From CAZLAP01 sp964557715 (GTDB lineage: Bacteria > Patescibacteriota > Minisyncoccia > Minisyncoccales > RBG-13-42-11), in contig CAZLAP010000053.1 in the NCBI GenBank assembly GCA_964557715.1, positions 1-14,893 on the forward strand: DNA of 14,893 nucleotides. Direction: 5' to 3'. The first letter of the stretch is position 1. Each line of letters opens with the position of its first letter. Both the position numbers and the translations under genes were made by a program. Of the stretch, positions 1 through 6,628 are shown piece after piece. The notes beneath the pieces were generated by a model. That model worked only from the letters and a program-made list of their open reading frames with translations. It made no database searches and was not told the origin of the DNA.

Positions 1-122
1 TTCACTTCGTTCGCGTAGTCAACGAAGGCTTCGCCCTCATCTTCACGCTTCACTTCGTTCGCGTAGTCAATGAAGGCTTCGCCCTCATCTTCACGCTTCA
101 CTTCGTTCGCGTAGTCAATGAA
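1..122 (-). repeat. In-frame 48-bp tandem repeat inside leuS
   Basis: Two full 48-bp units (1-48 and 49-96) are followed by a partial unit (97-122). The full units differ at one base only (C at 23, T at 71). The first unit touches the window edge, so the true copy number is unknown. Because 48 is a multiple of three, each unit adds 16 residues (FIDYANEVKREDEGEA, or FV in the last copy) without breaking the frame. One unit is 26/48 GC, clearly above the AT-rich surroundings. Internal inverted repeats are CTTCGTT/AACGAAG (5-11 with 21-27) and the near-palindrome CGAAGGCTTCG (23-33). It may be a slippage or recombination expansion, or a dispersed coding palindromic element. Confidence 0.93.
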
Positions 123-1217
123 AGTATCTTTAGAAATCACCTTTTTAATCTTTAGTCCGTATTTCTTGGCAAATTCGTAATCTCTTTTATCATGGGCCGG
201 CACCACCATTACCGCTCCTCCTCCGTAAGAGGATATGACATAATCTCCCAGCCAAATGGGCGCTTTTTTCCCGTTAACAGGATTCAAGCAATAAGAACCG
301 GTGAAAACGCCTGTTTTTTCCTTTTCCAGATTAACTCTCTCAAAATCGCTTTTTCTTTCCGCCTCTCTAACATATTTGCCAACCTCTTCCTTCCGGCTTT
401 CAATTGTTACTTCTTTGACTAAAGGATTTTCCGGAGCCAAAACAACAGCTGTTACGCCGAAAAGAGTATCTGCCCTTGTGGTGAAAACGGAAACCTTTTT
501 CGGCAGGCCCTCAATCCTGAAATCAACCTGAACGCCTTCCGACCTGCCTATCCAGTTAATCTGCTGCAATTTCACTTTTTCAGGAAAATCAACGTTTTTT
601 AAATCATCTATCAGCCGGTCAGCGTAAGCAGTGATTTTCAGCATCCACTGCTTTAGAACTTTTTTTGAAACTGGTTTGCCGCACCTTTCGCAATTGCCTC
701 CAACCACTTCCTCGTTAGCCAAACCGATTTTGCAGGAAGAACACCAGTTAATCGGCATCTCGGCCTGATAAGCCAGTCCTTTTTCAAAAAGCTTTAAAAA
801 TATCCATTGGGTCCATCTGTAATAGCCGGGCTCCGTGGTATTGACTTCTCTTACCCAGTCAAAAGAAAGGCCCAATGATTTAAGCTGTCTTTTGTAATTG
901 GCTATATTTTTTTCCGTTGCTTCTCTTGGATGCTTGCCGATCTTAATGGCGTAATTTTCAGCAGGCAGGCCAAAAGCGTCCCAGCCGATGGGAAACAAAA
1001 CGTTTAACCCTTCCATTCTTTTTTTTCTAGCAACAGCGTCTAAGGCCGAATAAGATCTTACATGACCAACATGAAGGCCATCGCCAGAAGGATAGGGAAA
1101 TTCAATTAAAATATATTTTTTGGGCTTAAGAGAAAAATCTTCTGCCCGATAAAAATCGTTCTTTGCCCAATACTCCTGCCACTTCGGTTCAATTTGCTTA
1201 GGATTGTATTTCTCCAT
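1..1217 (-). CDS. leuS: Leucyl-tRNA synthetase, N-terminal part (cut by window edge)
   Basis: Class I synthetase that charges tRNA-Leu with leucine in the cytoplasm. Only the first 405 codons are inside the window; the frame stays open at base 1. Visible signatures are the HIGH motif as HVGH (residues 49-52), the WDAFGLPAEN block (79-88), a zinc knuckle with CSSC and CERC (159-179), and CP1 editing-domain motifs TTRAD (246-250) and GGGAVMVVPAHDKRD (332-346), whose Asp343 matches the family's editing aspartate. The start MEKYNPKQIEPKWQEYW is typical of bacterial LeuRS and supports the ATG at 1217. No Shine-Dalgarno precedes it, and it overlaps the end of tatD by 20 bp, so translational coupling is likely. 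From residue 366 the protein enters a 16-residue tandem repeat where relatives normally run on towards a GVLxNSG-type segment. The rest of the catalytic and anticodon domains lie outside the window. Confidence 0.96.
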   Translation of the reverse strand, partial: MEKYNPKQIEPKWQEYWAKNDFYRAEDFSLKPKKYILIEFPYPSGDGLHVGHVRSYSALDAVARKKRMEGLNVLFPIGWDAFGLPAENYAIKIGKHPREATEKNIANYKRQLKSLGLSFDWVREVNTTEPGYYRWTQWIFLKLFEKGLAYQAEMPINWCSSCKIGLANEEVVGGNCERCGKPVSKKVLKQWMLKITAYADRLIDDLKNVDFPEKVKLQQINWIGRSEGVQVDFRIEGLPKKVSVFTTRADTLFGVTAVVLAPENPLVKEVTIESRKEEVGKYVREAERKSDFERVNLEKEKTGVFTGSYCLNPVNGKKAPIWLGDYVISSYGGGAVMVVPAHDKRDYEFAKKYGLKIKKVISKDTFIDYANEVKREDEGEAFIDYANEVKREDEGEAFVDYANEV

Positions 1218-2037
1218 AAAAATTAAAAAGCTTTAAAGCGTTCTCAGAGGTAATTTCAATAAGTTCTTGATAGCTTAATTTTTTAATCTTGGCAATTTTT
1301 TCAGCAATATACTTAACATACAAAGGCTCATTTCTCCCGGCCATTGGCGGCGGAGTCAAATAAGGGCAATCTGTTTCAAGCAAAATTTTATCTAAAGGGG
1401 TTTTATCAATCGCCTCATCCAAATTCAGCTTAAAAATTATTCCGTTAAAACCGAGAAAAAGCCCCATTTTTAAATATTCCTGCAATTCATCCAAATTTCC
1501 GGTAAAACAATGAATAACTCCTTTTATTTTTTTGTTTTGACTTTTTAAAATTTCAATAAGATCCTGGTGAGCTGTCCGGCAGTGGAAAATGACCGGCAAT
1601 TTCAGCTCTTCTGCCAAAGCTAATTGCTTTATTAAAACTTCTTTTTGCCTGTTTTTGAATTCCTGCAGTTTTTTCCTAGTCTTCGGCCTATAGTAATAAT
1701 CCAGTCCGATTTCGCCTATGGCTATCACTTTTTTAGATTCAGCCAAATCTTTGTATTTATCGGAGTTAAAATCTTCTTCTCTCGTTTCAAACTCCACTTC
1801 TTCTTTGTCTAATTTCACTTTAAAAACGCCTTCAGTCAAATGTATGGGATGCAGGCCCACGGCCGCATAAACCCCTTTCGGATATTTTTCCGCGATTTCC
1901 ACTGCTCTTTTGGAGGTGGAATACTGAGAACCGACATTTATCAGCCAAAGATTATCGTTCAATGAACGCTTAATGACCTCGCCAACATCATCTTTATAAG
2001 AGTTGAAATTCAAATGCGCGTGCGTATCTATTATCAT
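1198..2037 (-). CDS. tatD: TatD family metal-dependent hydrolase/DNase
   Basis: TIM-barrel metallohydrolase of the TatD/YcfH/YjjV family, generally 3'-5' exonucleases or DNases acting in the cytoplasm. The 279 residues contain all the expected metal ligands: HAH (His6, His8), GEIGLDYYY (Glu109), FHCRT (His152), IHCFTG (His176) and ETDCPYLTPPP (Asp223). A charged segment at about residues 70-100, before the GEIGLDYY strand, is somewhat longer than in typical members. The ATG at 2037 starts directly with MIIDTHAHLNF, the canonical N-terminus. There is no Shine-Dalgarno. A TATGATAAT box lies about 10 bases upstream, so a leaderless or near-leaderless transcript is possible. The 3' end overlaps leuS by 20 bp. 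Family assignment is firm; the exact physiological substrate is unknown. Confidence 0.93.
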   Translation of the reverse strand: MIIDTHAHLNFNSYKDDVGEVIKRSLNDNLWLINVGSQYSTSKRAVEIAEKYPKGVYAAVGLHPIHLTEGVFKVKLDKEEVEFETREEDFNSDKYKDLAESKKVIAIGEIGLDYYYRPKTRKKLQEFKNRQKEVLIKQLALAEELKLPVIFHCRTAHQDLIEILKSQNKKIKGVIHCFTGNLDELQEYLKMGLFLGFNGIIFKLNLDEAIDKTPLDKILLETDCPYLTPPPMAGRNEPLYVKYIAEKIAKIKKLSYQELIEITSENALKLFNFYGEIQS

Positions 2038-2057
2038 ATTTAAATATTATCATAAAA

Positions 2058-2092
2058 TGAAAAAGAGGGAAAAATCTTGTTTTCCCTTTTAA
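2058..2092 (-). terminator. Intrinsic terminator downstream of metG
   Basis: On the minus strand a GGGAAAA arm, a loop of about 6 nt, and a TTTTCCC arm are followed by CTCTTTTT. The stem is extended by further A-T pairs. The hairpin lies in the 81-bp gap between the metG stop and the tatD start, in the right place and orientation to end the metG transcript. The stem is AT-rich and of moderate strength. Confidence 0.6.
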
Positions 2093-2113
2093 AAAAGATT
2101 AATAAAAGACCAT

Positions 2114-2131
2114 GCGCTTCATTGCAAGCGC
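2114..2131 (-). other. GC-rich hairpin over the metG stop codon
   Basis: A perfect 6-bp inverted repeat, GCGCTT and AAGCGC with a 6-nt loop, spans the TGA stop of metG. The minus-strand continuation is ATGGTCTTTTATT, only a weak T-tract. It may help 3'-end formation together with the hairpin at 2058-2092, or may simply be a coincidence. Confidence 0.35.
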
Positions 2132-3549
2132 GGGAACAAGGGTTGGCTTTTTTTGCTTCTCAATTGCTTTAAAATCTTTTCCGAAGTTTCCGGCAAAAAC
2201 GGCTCCAACAATTTAGCTATTTCGTTAATTGCGGACAATAAATTGCCGATAATTTCATAAATTTTTTCCTTATCCCGAGCGCAATCAAAAAGCCAGGGTT
2301 TTTCTTCCTCAATATAGCAATCGCACCGGCTAATCAGCTGCCAAATTGCAGCTAAGGCTTCGTTAAATTTAAATTCCTCCAATGCTTGGCGGCAATCCCG
2401 CTGAGTTTTGCCAATTTCTTTTTTTAATTTTAAGCTTTTAGCTGTATTTTTTAGTTTTTCTTTTTTAGTTTTTAGTTTTGGACAAAGCGCAACAACTCTA
2501 GAAACTAAATTACCCAATCCATTGGCCAAATCAGAATTATATCTTTGTTCAAATTTTTCATAAGTAAAATCGCCGTCCTCTGTGGACGGAATTTCCCGCA
2601 AAAGAAAATAGCGAACAGCCTCAACGCCGTATTTTTCAACCAGCTTAAAAGGATCAATAACGTTTCCTAAGCTTTTTGACATTTTTTGGCCGTTAACCGT
2701 AATAAATCCGTGGACTAAAATGTTTTTGGGGCGCGGTAAATCCAGGGCAATAAGCATTGCCGGCCAAAGCAAAACATGAAACCTGAATATATCCTTGCCA
2801 AGACAATGGACGTCTGCCGGCCAGTATTTTTGCGGCAAAAGATAATTCAGGAGCGCTTCAAACCAGACGTATATTGTCTGTTCTTTGTCGTTGGGGACAG
2901 GTATGCCCCATTTTAATTTCTCCCTTGAACGGGAACAGCTGACATCCTCTACGCCCTGACTAATAAAACTCAAAACCTCGTTTTTCCTTGATTCAGGAAT
3001 AATTCTTATTTTATCGCTTTGAATTTCTTTTTTTACTTTGCCGGCATATTTTGAAAGTTTAAAAAAATAGTTTTCTTCTTCAATCGTCTCCGGCTTTTTC
3101 TGGTGATACGGACATTTTCCATTGACCAGGTCCTTTTTCTTGACAAATTCCTCGCAACCAACGCAATACAATCCTTTGTATTTTTTCTTATAGATATCGC
3201 CTTTTTCAACCAGTTTCTGCCATGCTTCTTTCACGGTCGGCCAATGGCGCCGCCTATCGGTTGTTCTGATAAAATCATTGTTGGAAACGTTTAGAATTCC
3301 AGTTAATTCTTTGAATTTTGCCGAAATTATATCAACAAATTCTTTGTTTGTCTTTTTCTCTTTTTCTGCCGCTCTGGCAATTTTCAAGCCATGCTCGTCA
3401 GAACCTGTTAAAAAGAAAACTTCCTTTCCCAAAAGCCGCTGATGGCGGACAATGACATCTGCTTGTATTAATTCCAGGGCAAAACCTATATGAGGAGCAG
3501 CGTTGGCGTAAGCTATGCTGGTTGTAATATAGAATTTTTTCTTTGGCAT
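2119..3549 (-). CDS. metG: Methionyl-tRNA synthetase
   Basis: Class I synthetase charging both initiator and elongator tRNA-Met. The 476 residues include the HIGH motif HIGF (20-23), the connective-peptide zinc knuckle with Cys129, Cys132, Cys146 and His149, the EENYFFKLSKY block, the active-site region YVWFEALLNYL (227-237) and KMSKS (289-293). A helical anticodon-binding domain runs to the end. The single CxxC...CxxH knuckle and the lack of a C-terminal tRNA-binding (EMAP-like) extension make this a short form, resembling the Thermus type rather than the longer E. coli enzyme. The start MPKKKFYITTSIAYANAAPHIGFA is canonical. It ends in UGA. A terminator-like hairpin sits 8 bases before the start codon and another follows the gene, so it is probably transcribed on its own. 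Confidence 0.97.
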   Translation of the reverse strand: MPKKKFYITTSIAYANAAPHIGFALELIQADVIVRHQRLLGKEVFFLTGSDEHGLKIARAAEKEKKTNKEFVDIISAKFKELTGILNVSNNDFIRTTDRRRHWPTVKEAWQKLVEKGDIYKKKYKGLYCVGCEEFVKKKDLVNGKCPYHQKKPETIEEENYFFKLSKYAGKVKKEIQSDKIRIIPESRKNEVLSFISQGVEDVSCSRSREKLKWGIPVPNDKEQTIYVWFEALLNYLLPQKYWPADVHCLGKDIFRFHVLLWPAMLIALDLPRPKNILVHGFITVNGQKMSKSLGNVIDPFKLVEKYGVEAVRYFLLREIPSTEDGDFTYEKFEQRYNSDLANGLGNLVSRVVALCPKLKTKKEKLKNTAKSLKLKKEIGKTQRDCRQALEEFKFNEALAAIWQLISRCDCYIEEEKPWLFDCARDKEKIYEIIGNLLSAINEIAKLLEPFLPETSEKILKQLRSKKSQPLFPRLQ

Positions 3550-3554
3550 AATTT

Positions 3555-3580
3555 TAAAAAAGAGGATGAAGCCTCTTTTA
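3555..3580 (-). terminator. Intrinsic terminator or attenuator between rsmI and metG
   Basis: On the minus strand AAAAGAGG, a 6-nt loop CTTCAT, and CCTCTTTT form a perfect 8-bp stem (3558-3579) whose distal arm runs into a six-T tract. It lies only 8 bases upstream of the metG ATG. It can end the long upstream operon after rsmI, or, if transcription starts at the -10-like box just upstream, act as a leader hairpin for metG. Confidence 0.6.
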
Positions 3581-3585
3581 ATTTT

Positions 3586-3591
3586 AGCATA
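3586..3591 (-). promoter_or_regulatory. Possible -10 box for metG
   Basis: The minus strand reads TATGCT followed by AAAATTA. A start about 7 bases downstream would place the 5' end of the mRNA right at the base of the 3555-3580 hairpin. I cannot find a convincing -35 hexamer at 16-18 bases, so this rests on one AT-rich hexamer. Confidence 0.25.
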
Positions 3592-3595
3592 ATTT

Positions 3596-3613
3596 AAATT
3601 TCTGTAGAAATTT
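3596..3613. other. 18-bp inverted repeat at the rsmI stop
   Basis: AAATTTCT and AGAAATTT form a perfect inverted repeat with a 2-bp centre. It covers the last bases of rsmI and the start of the rsmI-metG gap, just upstream of the possible metG -10 box. This is a plausible operator or cruciform position, but such palindromes arise easily in AT-rich DNA. Confidence 0.3.
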
Positions 3614-4298
3614 ACTTTTTTTTGGCAACCACCGCGAATTCTCCTTTAATTTTATCTTCTTCTATTTTCTTAATCACATTCTTAATTCCGCCGCGATAAG
3701 TCGTTTCAAATTTTTTAGTCAATTCTCGGCAAACGACCACTTCAATTTCTAAATTTTTGCTTTCAGCTGTTAATTGCAATTCGTTAAGAGTTCTAATTAT
3801 TCTGCGGGCAGATTCATAGAAAATCACCGAATATTTTGAGTTTGCCACTTCTTCAAAAAACTTCTTTCTTTTCTTTTTAGCGGGCGGAAAGCCTAAGAAT
3901 AAAAATTTATCGGTTGGAAAACCGGAAATGCCGGCGGCCGCAGTCAGCGCGCTTGCTCCGGGCACTGAAATAATTCTTACATTGTCCTTCGTTGAATCAA
4001 CTATTTTTTCCACTAATTTATTGCCTGGATCAGATATTCCCGGCGTACCGGCGTCTGAAACCAAAGCTATTTTTTTGCCGCTTTGCAAGAGTTGAACGAT
4101 ATGTTCAATCTTTTTTAACTTTGAATGCTGATGATAGCTTAAAGTCGGGGTTTTAATCTGGTAAAAATCCAATAATTTTTTCGTTGTTCTCGTATCTTCG
4201 CACAAAATTAAATCAACCTCCGATAATATCCGGAGGGCTCTTTTTGTTATATCTTCAAGATTGCCAATAGGAGTTGCAACAATATAAAAATTAGACAT
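3612..4298 (-). CDS. rsmI: 16S rRNA (cytidine-1402-2'-O)-methyltransferase RsmI
   Basis: SAM-dependent methyltransferase of the tetrapyrrole-methylase fold that 2'-O-methylates C1402 of 16S rRNA in the decoding centre. Diagnostic motifs are YIVATPIGNLEDIT (5-18), CEDTRTTKKLL (33-43), SYHQHS (54-59), the SAM-binding SDAGTPGISDPG (81-92), VPGASALTAA (112-121) and FLGFPPAKKKRK. At 228 residues it is shorter than the E. coli protein (about 286). It stops soon after IKGEFAVV, so the small C-terminal helical domain of longer homologues is missing. The catalytic core looks complete. It is the last gene before the 3555-3580 hairpin, 27 bp after the AI-2E transporter gene. An AGG just upstream of the ATG is the only hint of a ribosome-binding site. 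Confidence 0.96.
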   Translation of the reverse strand: MSNFYIVATPIGNLEDITKRALRILSEVDLILCEDTRTTKKLLDFYQIKTPTLSYHQHSKLKKIEHIVQLLQSGKKIALVSDAGTPGISDPGNKLVEKIVDSTKDNVRIISVPGASALTAAAGISGFPTDKFLFLGFPPAKKKRKKFFEEVANSKYSVIFYESARRIIRTLNELQLTAESKNLEIEVVVCRELTKKFETTYRGGIKNVIKKIEEDKIKGEFAVVAKKK

Positions 4299-4325
4299 TT
4301 GCCTGAATTTTAAACTCTAAGAAGC

Positions 4326-5363
4326 TTACAGCGCAGCAGCTTCTGCTTTTTCTTTCCTTTTCTTCAAAAAATCTCCAATAAATTCAAAAAGGATTCCGGC
4401 TAAAGGAATCGCCAAAACAGCTCCCAAAATACCCCAGAGTTTTGCGCCGATTATCAAAGAAATCAGAACTAAGGCTGGCGGCAAACCTATAAATTTCTTG
4501 CTTAAAATCGGGTTTAAAATATTGCCCTCTATCTGCTGGATTAAAATAAAAGCAATGAAAACGAAAACAGCTTTAAGCCAGTCTTCCAAAAGCACTAAAA
4601 TTGTGATTATCGCGCCGGCAAAAATAGGCCCAAGTATGGGAATAATATTAGTTATACCGGCAAACAAGCTAAGGCTTAAAGCATAGTCAATTTTAAGCAG
4701 TTTAAGAACTAAAAAAGAAGCCAAACCGACAAAAACACAGCATAAAATCCTTGCCCCAAACCAGCCTGAAATTTTTTTTTGAGACTTATTCCAAACACTT
4801 AAAGCAGAATCTTCATATTTTTTTGGGAAAAGAAGCCTTATCATTCTTTCGTTCCATTTGCCTTCCAGGGAAAAGAAAAAGGCAATGGAGAAAATAACGA
4901 AAGCTGAAAAAATCCCTCCGAAAATAGCGGATAAAGCTGACAAAATATTAGTAGAAGCTCCCATTAACCACTTTTCCAAAGTCGCAATAAAAACTTCAAA
5001 ACTTTCAAAAACCTCAACTCCTAATCCTTTTAAAGCAGGAGTTAACACTTCAAAATAATGAGAGAAAAGTCCGGCAAATTGCTTAATTTCCGGTATAAAA
5101 GATAAAGATATCAAATAGACCGACGATCCCAAAGATCCAAAAACCAAAATATAGACAAAACCTGTTGCCAAAACGCGGGGAATTCTTATTTTTTGCAGAA
5201 AATCAATCGCCGGATTAAAAAGAACCGAAATAATCAAGGCAAAAATAATTAAAATTAAAATATCTTTTACTAAAAAAAGAAAATATATAAAAAGAAAAAC
5301 AAGAAAAACTTTAAAAATGCTTTCCCAAGATATATCTAATATTTTTCCCTGATTGCCATTCAT
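4326..5363 (-). CDS. AI-2E family transporter (formerly UPF0118/PerM)
   Basis: Polytopic inner-membrane protein of 345 residues with about eight hydrophobic segments: a pair at 17-48, one at 64-88, one at 137-166, one at 205-221, two between 228 and 276, and two between 297 and 330. Family signatures are NPAIDFLQ after the second helix, ITNIIPILGPIFAG (237-250), and the block QQIEGNILNPILSKK (276-290) leading into GLPPALVLISLIIG. The family includes TqsA (AI-2 export) and sodium/proton antiporters, and the substrate cannot be read from sequence. The C-terminus is a short basic, alanine-rich tail. The ATG overlaps the TGA stop of the upstream peptidase gene by 4 bp, which indicates translational coupling with it. 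Confidence 0.92.
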   Translation of the reverse strand: MNGNQGKILDISWESIFKVFLVFLFIYFLFLVKDILILIIFALIISVLFNPAIDFLQKIRIPRVLATGFVYILVFGSLGSSVYLISLSFIPEIKQFAGLFSHYFEVLTPALKGLGVEVFESFEVFIATLEKWLMGASTNILSALSAIFGGIFSAFVIFSIAFFFSLEGKWNERMIRLLFPKKYEDSALSVWNKSQKKISGWFGARILCCVFVGLASFLVLKLLKIDYALSLSLFAGITNIIPILGPIFAGAIITILVLLEDWLKAVFVFIAFILIQQIEGNILNPILSKKFIGLPPALVLISLIIGAKLWGILGAVLAIPLAGILFEFIGDFLKKRKEKAEAAAL

Positions 5364-6628
5364 AATTTTAACAATTTTTGAAATCTTTCTTTGTCTTTAA
5401 ACGGACCGATTAAAGCTAAATTAAGCCTTTCTGGCTTGAAAATATCTTTTGCTGTTTTTATAATATCATTTGCGGAAATTTTATCAATTTCTCTGAAAAT
5501 TTCCTCCGGAGTTAAAATCTTGTTCTGCAAGAGCTCTTGACCTGCGTAAAAAAAAGCTTTAGCGTCTGAAGTTTCCAAGCCGAGAGAAAGCTTGCCTTTG
5601 AAATTATCTTTTGCCTTTTTTAATTCAGCTACAGGCACTTTTTTCTTAGATATTTTCTTATATTCTCTCAAAATGGCTACAATGGCTTTATCCACTCTTG
5701 AATTGTCTACTCCCGCCAAAGTGACCAAATATCCGGTGTCAGTATCGGCTTCCGCGCTGGTTTTAACATAATAAGCTAAGCCCAATTTCTCCCTTACCTC
5801 CGTGAATAATCGAGAAGACATCATTCCTCCTAAAATCACGCTTAAAAGCCCGGCAGCGTATTTTTGCGGATGGAAAAAGTTATAAAAAGTCCTAACCCCC
5901 AGCGCCAAATGAGCCTGATCGGTCTTTTTATAAAAAAGAGACAACTTAGGTTTTTCCTGTTTTTCCGACACTGCCGGCTTGGAAAAATTTTTTCCAATTT
6001 TAATTTTTGAAAAATATTTATTAATTTTATTTTTTATTTGAAGGAAAGGAATTTTTCCGGCAACGCAAACTATGGTGTTCCGGGCAACATATTGAGAACT
6101 CATATAATTAAAAAGTTCTTTGCGGGAAATTTTTGCAACATTTTCTTTTGTTCCTGCCACATCCCAGCCTGCCGGCTGGTCTCCGTAAAGCAAAGATTTC
6201 CAAAGCTCTCCGATATAAAGCATGGGCGTGTCTAAATACATATTTATTTCCTCAATTATAACTCTTCTTTCTTTTTCAATTTCTTTTTTGGGCAGCAAAC
6301 TGTTCAAATAAATGTCTGAAACCCAGTCTAAGGCAGCTTCAAAATGAAAAGCGCCGACTTTGGCGTAATATCCGGTATGCTCTTCAGAGGTAAAAGCGTT
6401 GAAAGCTCCTCCCAGCTTATCCATAATTTCGGAAACCGCCAAAGCATTCGGTCTTTTCTCTGTTCCCTTGAAAAACATATGCTCTAAAAAATGAGATATG
6501 CCGTTCGTTTTTTTAGTTTCGTATTTTGAACCGGTGCCAACCAAAGCCAAAACCGTAACTGTTTGGGAATTTTTTTGAGGAACAAAAATAATTCTTAAGC
6601 CGTTTTTAAGCGTAATTTTTTGAAACAT
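5360..6628 (-). CDS. M16 family zinc metallopeptidase (processing-peptidase-like)
   Basis: Inverzincin peptidase of the M16B (PqqL/YmxG, mitochondrial processing peptidase beta-like) group, 422 residues, which cleaves peptides in a clam-shell chamber. The inverted zinc motif HFLEH (His46, Glu49, His50) is intact and followed by MFFKGTEKR. The third zinc ligand is in VIIEEINMY (Glu126 or 127). The C-terminal M16 half has the typical GGMMSSRLFTEVREKLGLAYYV block. This is therefore the active-subunit type rather than a degenerate partner. I see no signal peptide, so the protein is probably cytoplasmic. The start codon directly follows the glyQS stop (TAAATG) and the 3' end overlaps the AI-2E transporter start, giving a tight glyQS-peptidase-transporter unit. 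The true substrate is unknown. Confidence 0.94.
   Translation of the reverse strand: MFQKITLKNGLRIIFVPQKNSQTVTVLALVGTGSKYETKKTNGISHFLEHMFFKGTEKRPNALAVSEIMDKLGGAFNAFTSEEHTGYYAKVGAFHFEAALDWVSDIYLNSLLPKKEIEKERRVIIEEINMYLDTPMLYIGELWKSLLYGDQPAGWDVAGTKENVAKISRKELFNYMSSQYVARNTIVCVAGKIPFLQIKNKINKYFSKIKIGKNFSKPAVSEKQEKPKLSLFYKKTDQAHLALGVRTFYNFFHPQKYAAGLLSVILGGMMSSRLFTEVREKLGLAYYVKTSAEADTDTGYLVTLAGVDNSRVDKAIVAILREYKKISKKKVPVAELKKAKDNFKGKLSLGLETSDAKAFFYAGQELLQNKILTPEEIFREIDKISANDIIKTAKDIFKPERLNLALIGPFKDKERFQKLLKL

Noticed and set aside
1..122. A CRISPR array
   Set aside because: The units are directly contiguous with a constant 48-bp period and no unique spacers, and they keep the leuS reading frame open.
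192..531. Two overlapping plus-strand open frames of 76 codons each
   Set aside because: They lie antisense to leuS codons that encode recognisable LeuRS sequence, and their products resemble no known protein.
2119..6628. An alternative genetic code with UGA read as glycine (Gracilibacteria-like)
   Set aside because: UGA is the stop of metG, recO and the M16 gene at the expected family lengths, and no conserved in-frame UGA was noticed inside the genes.
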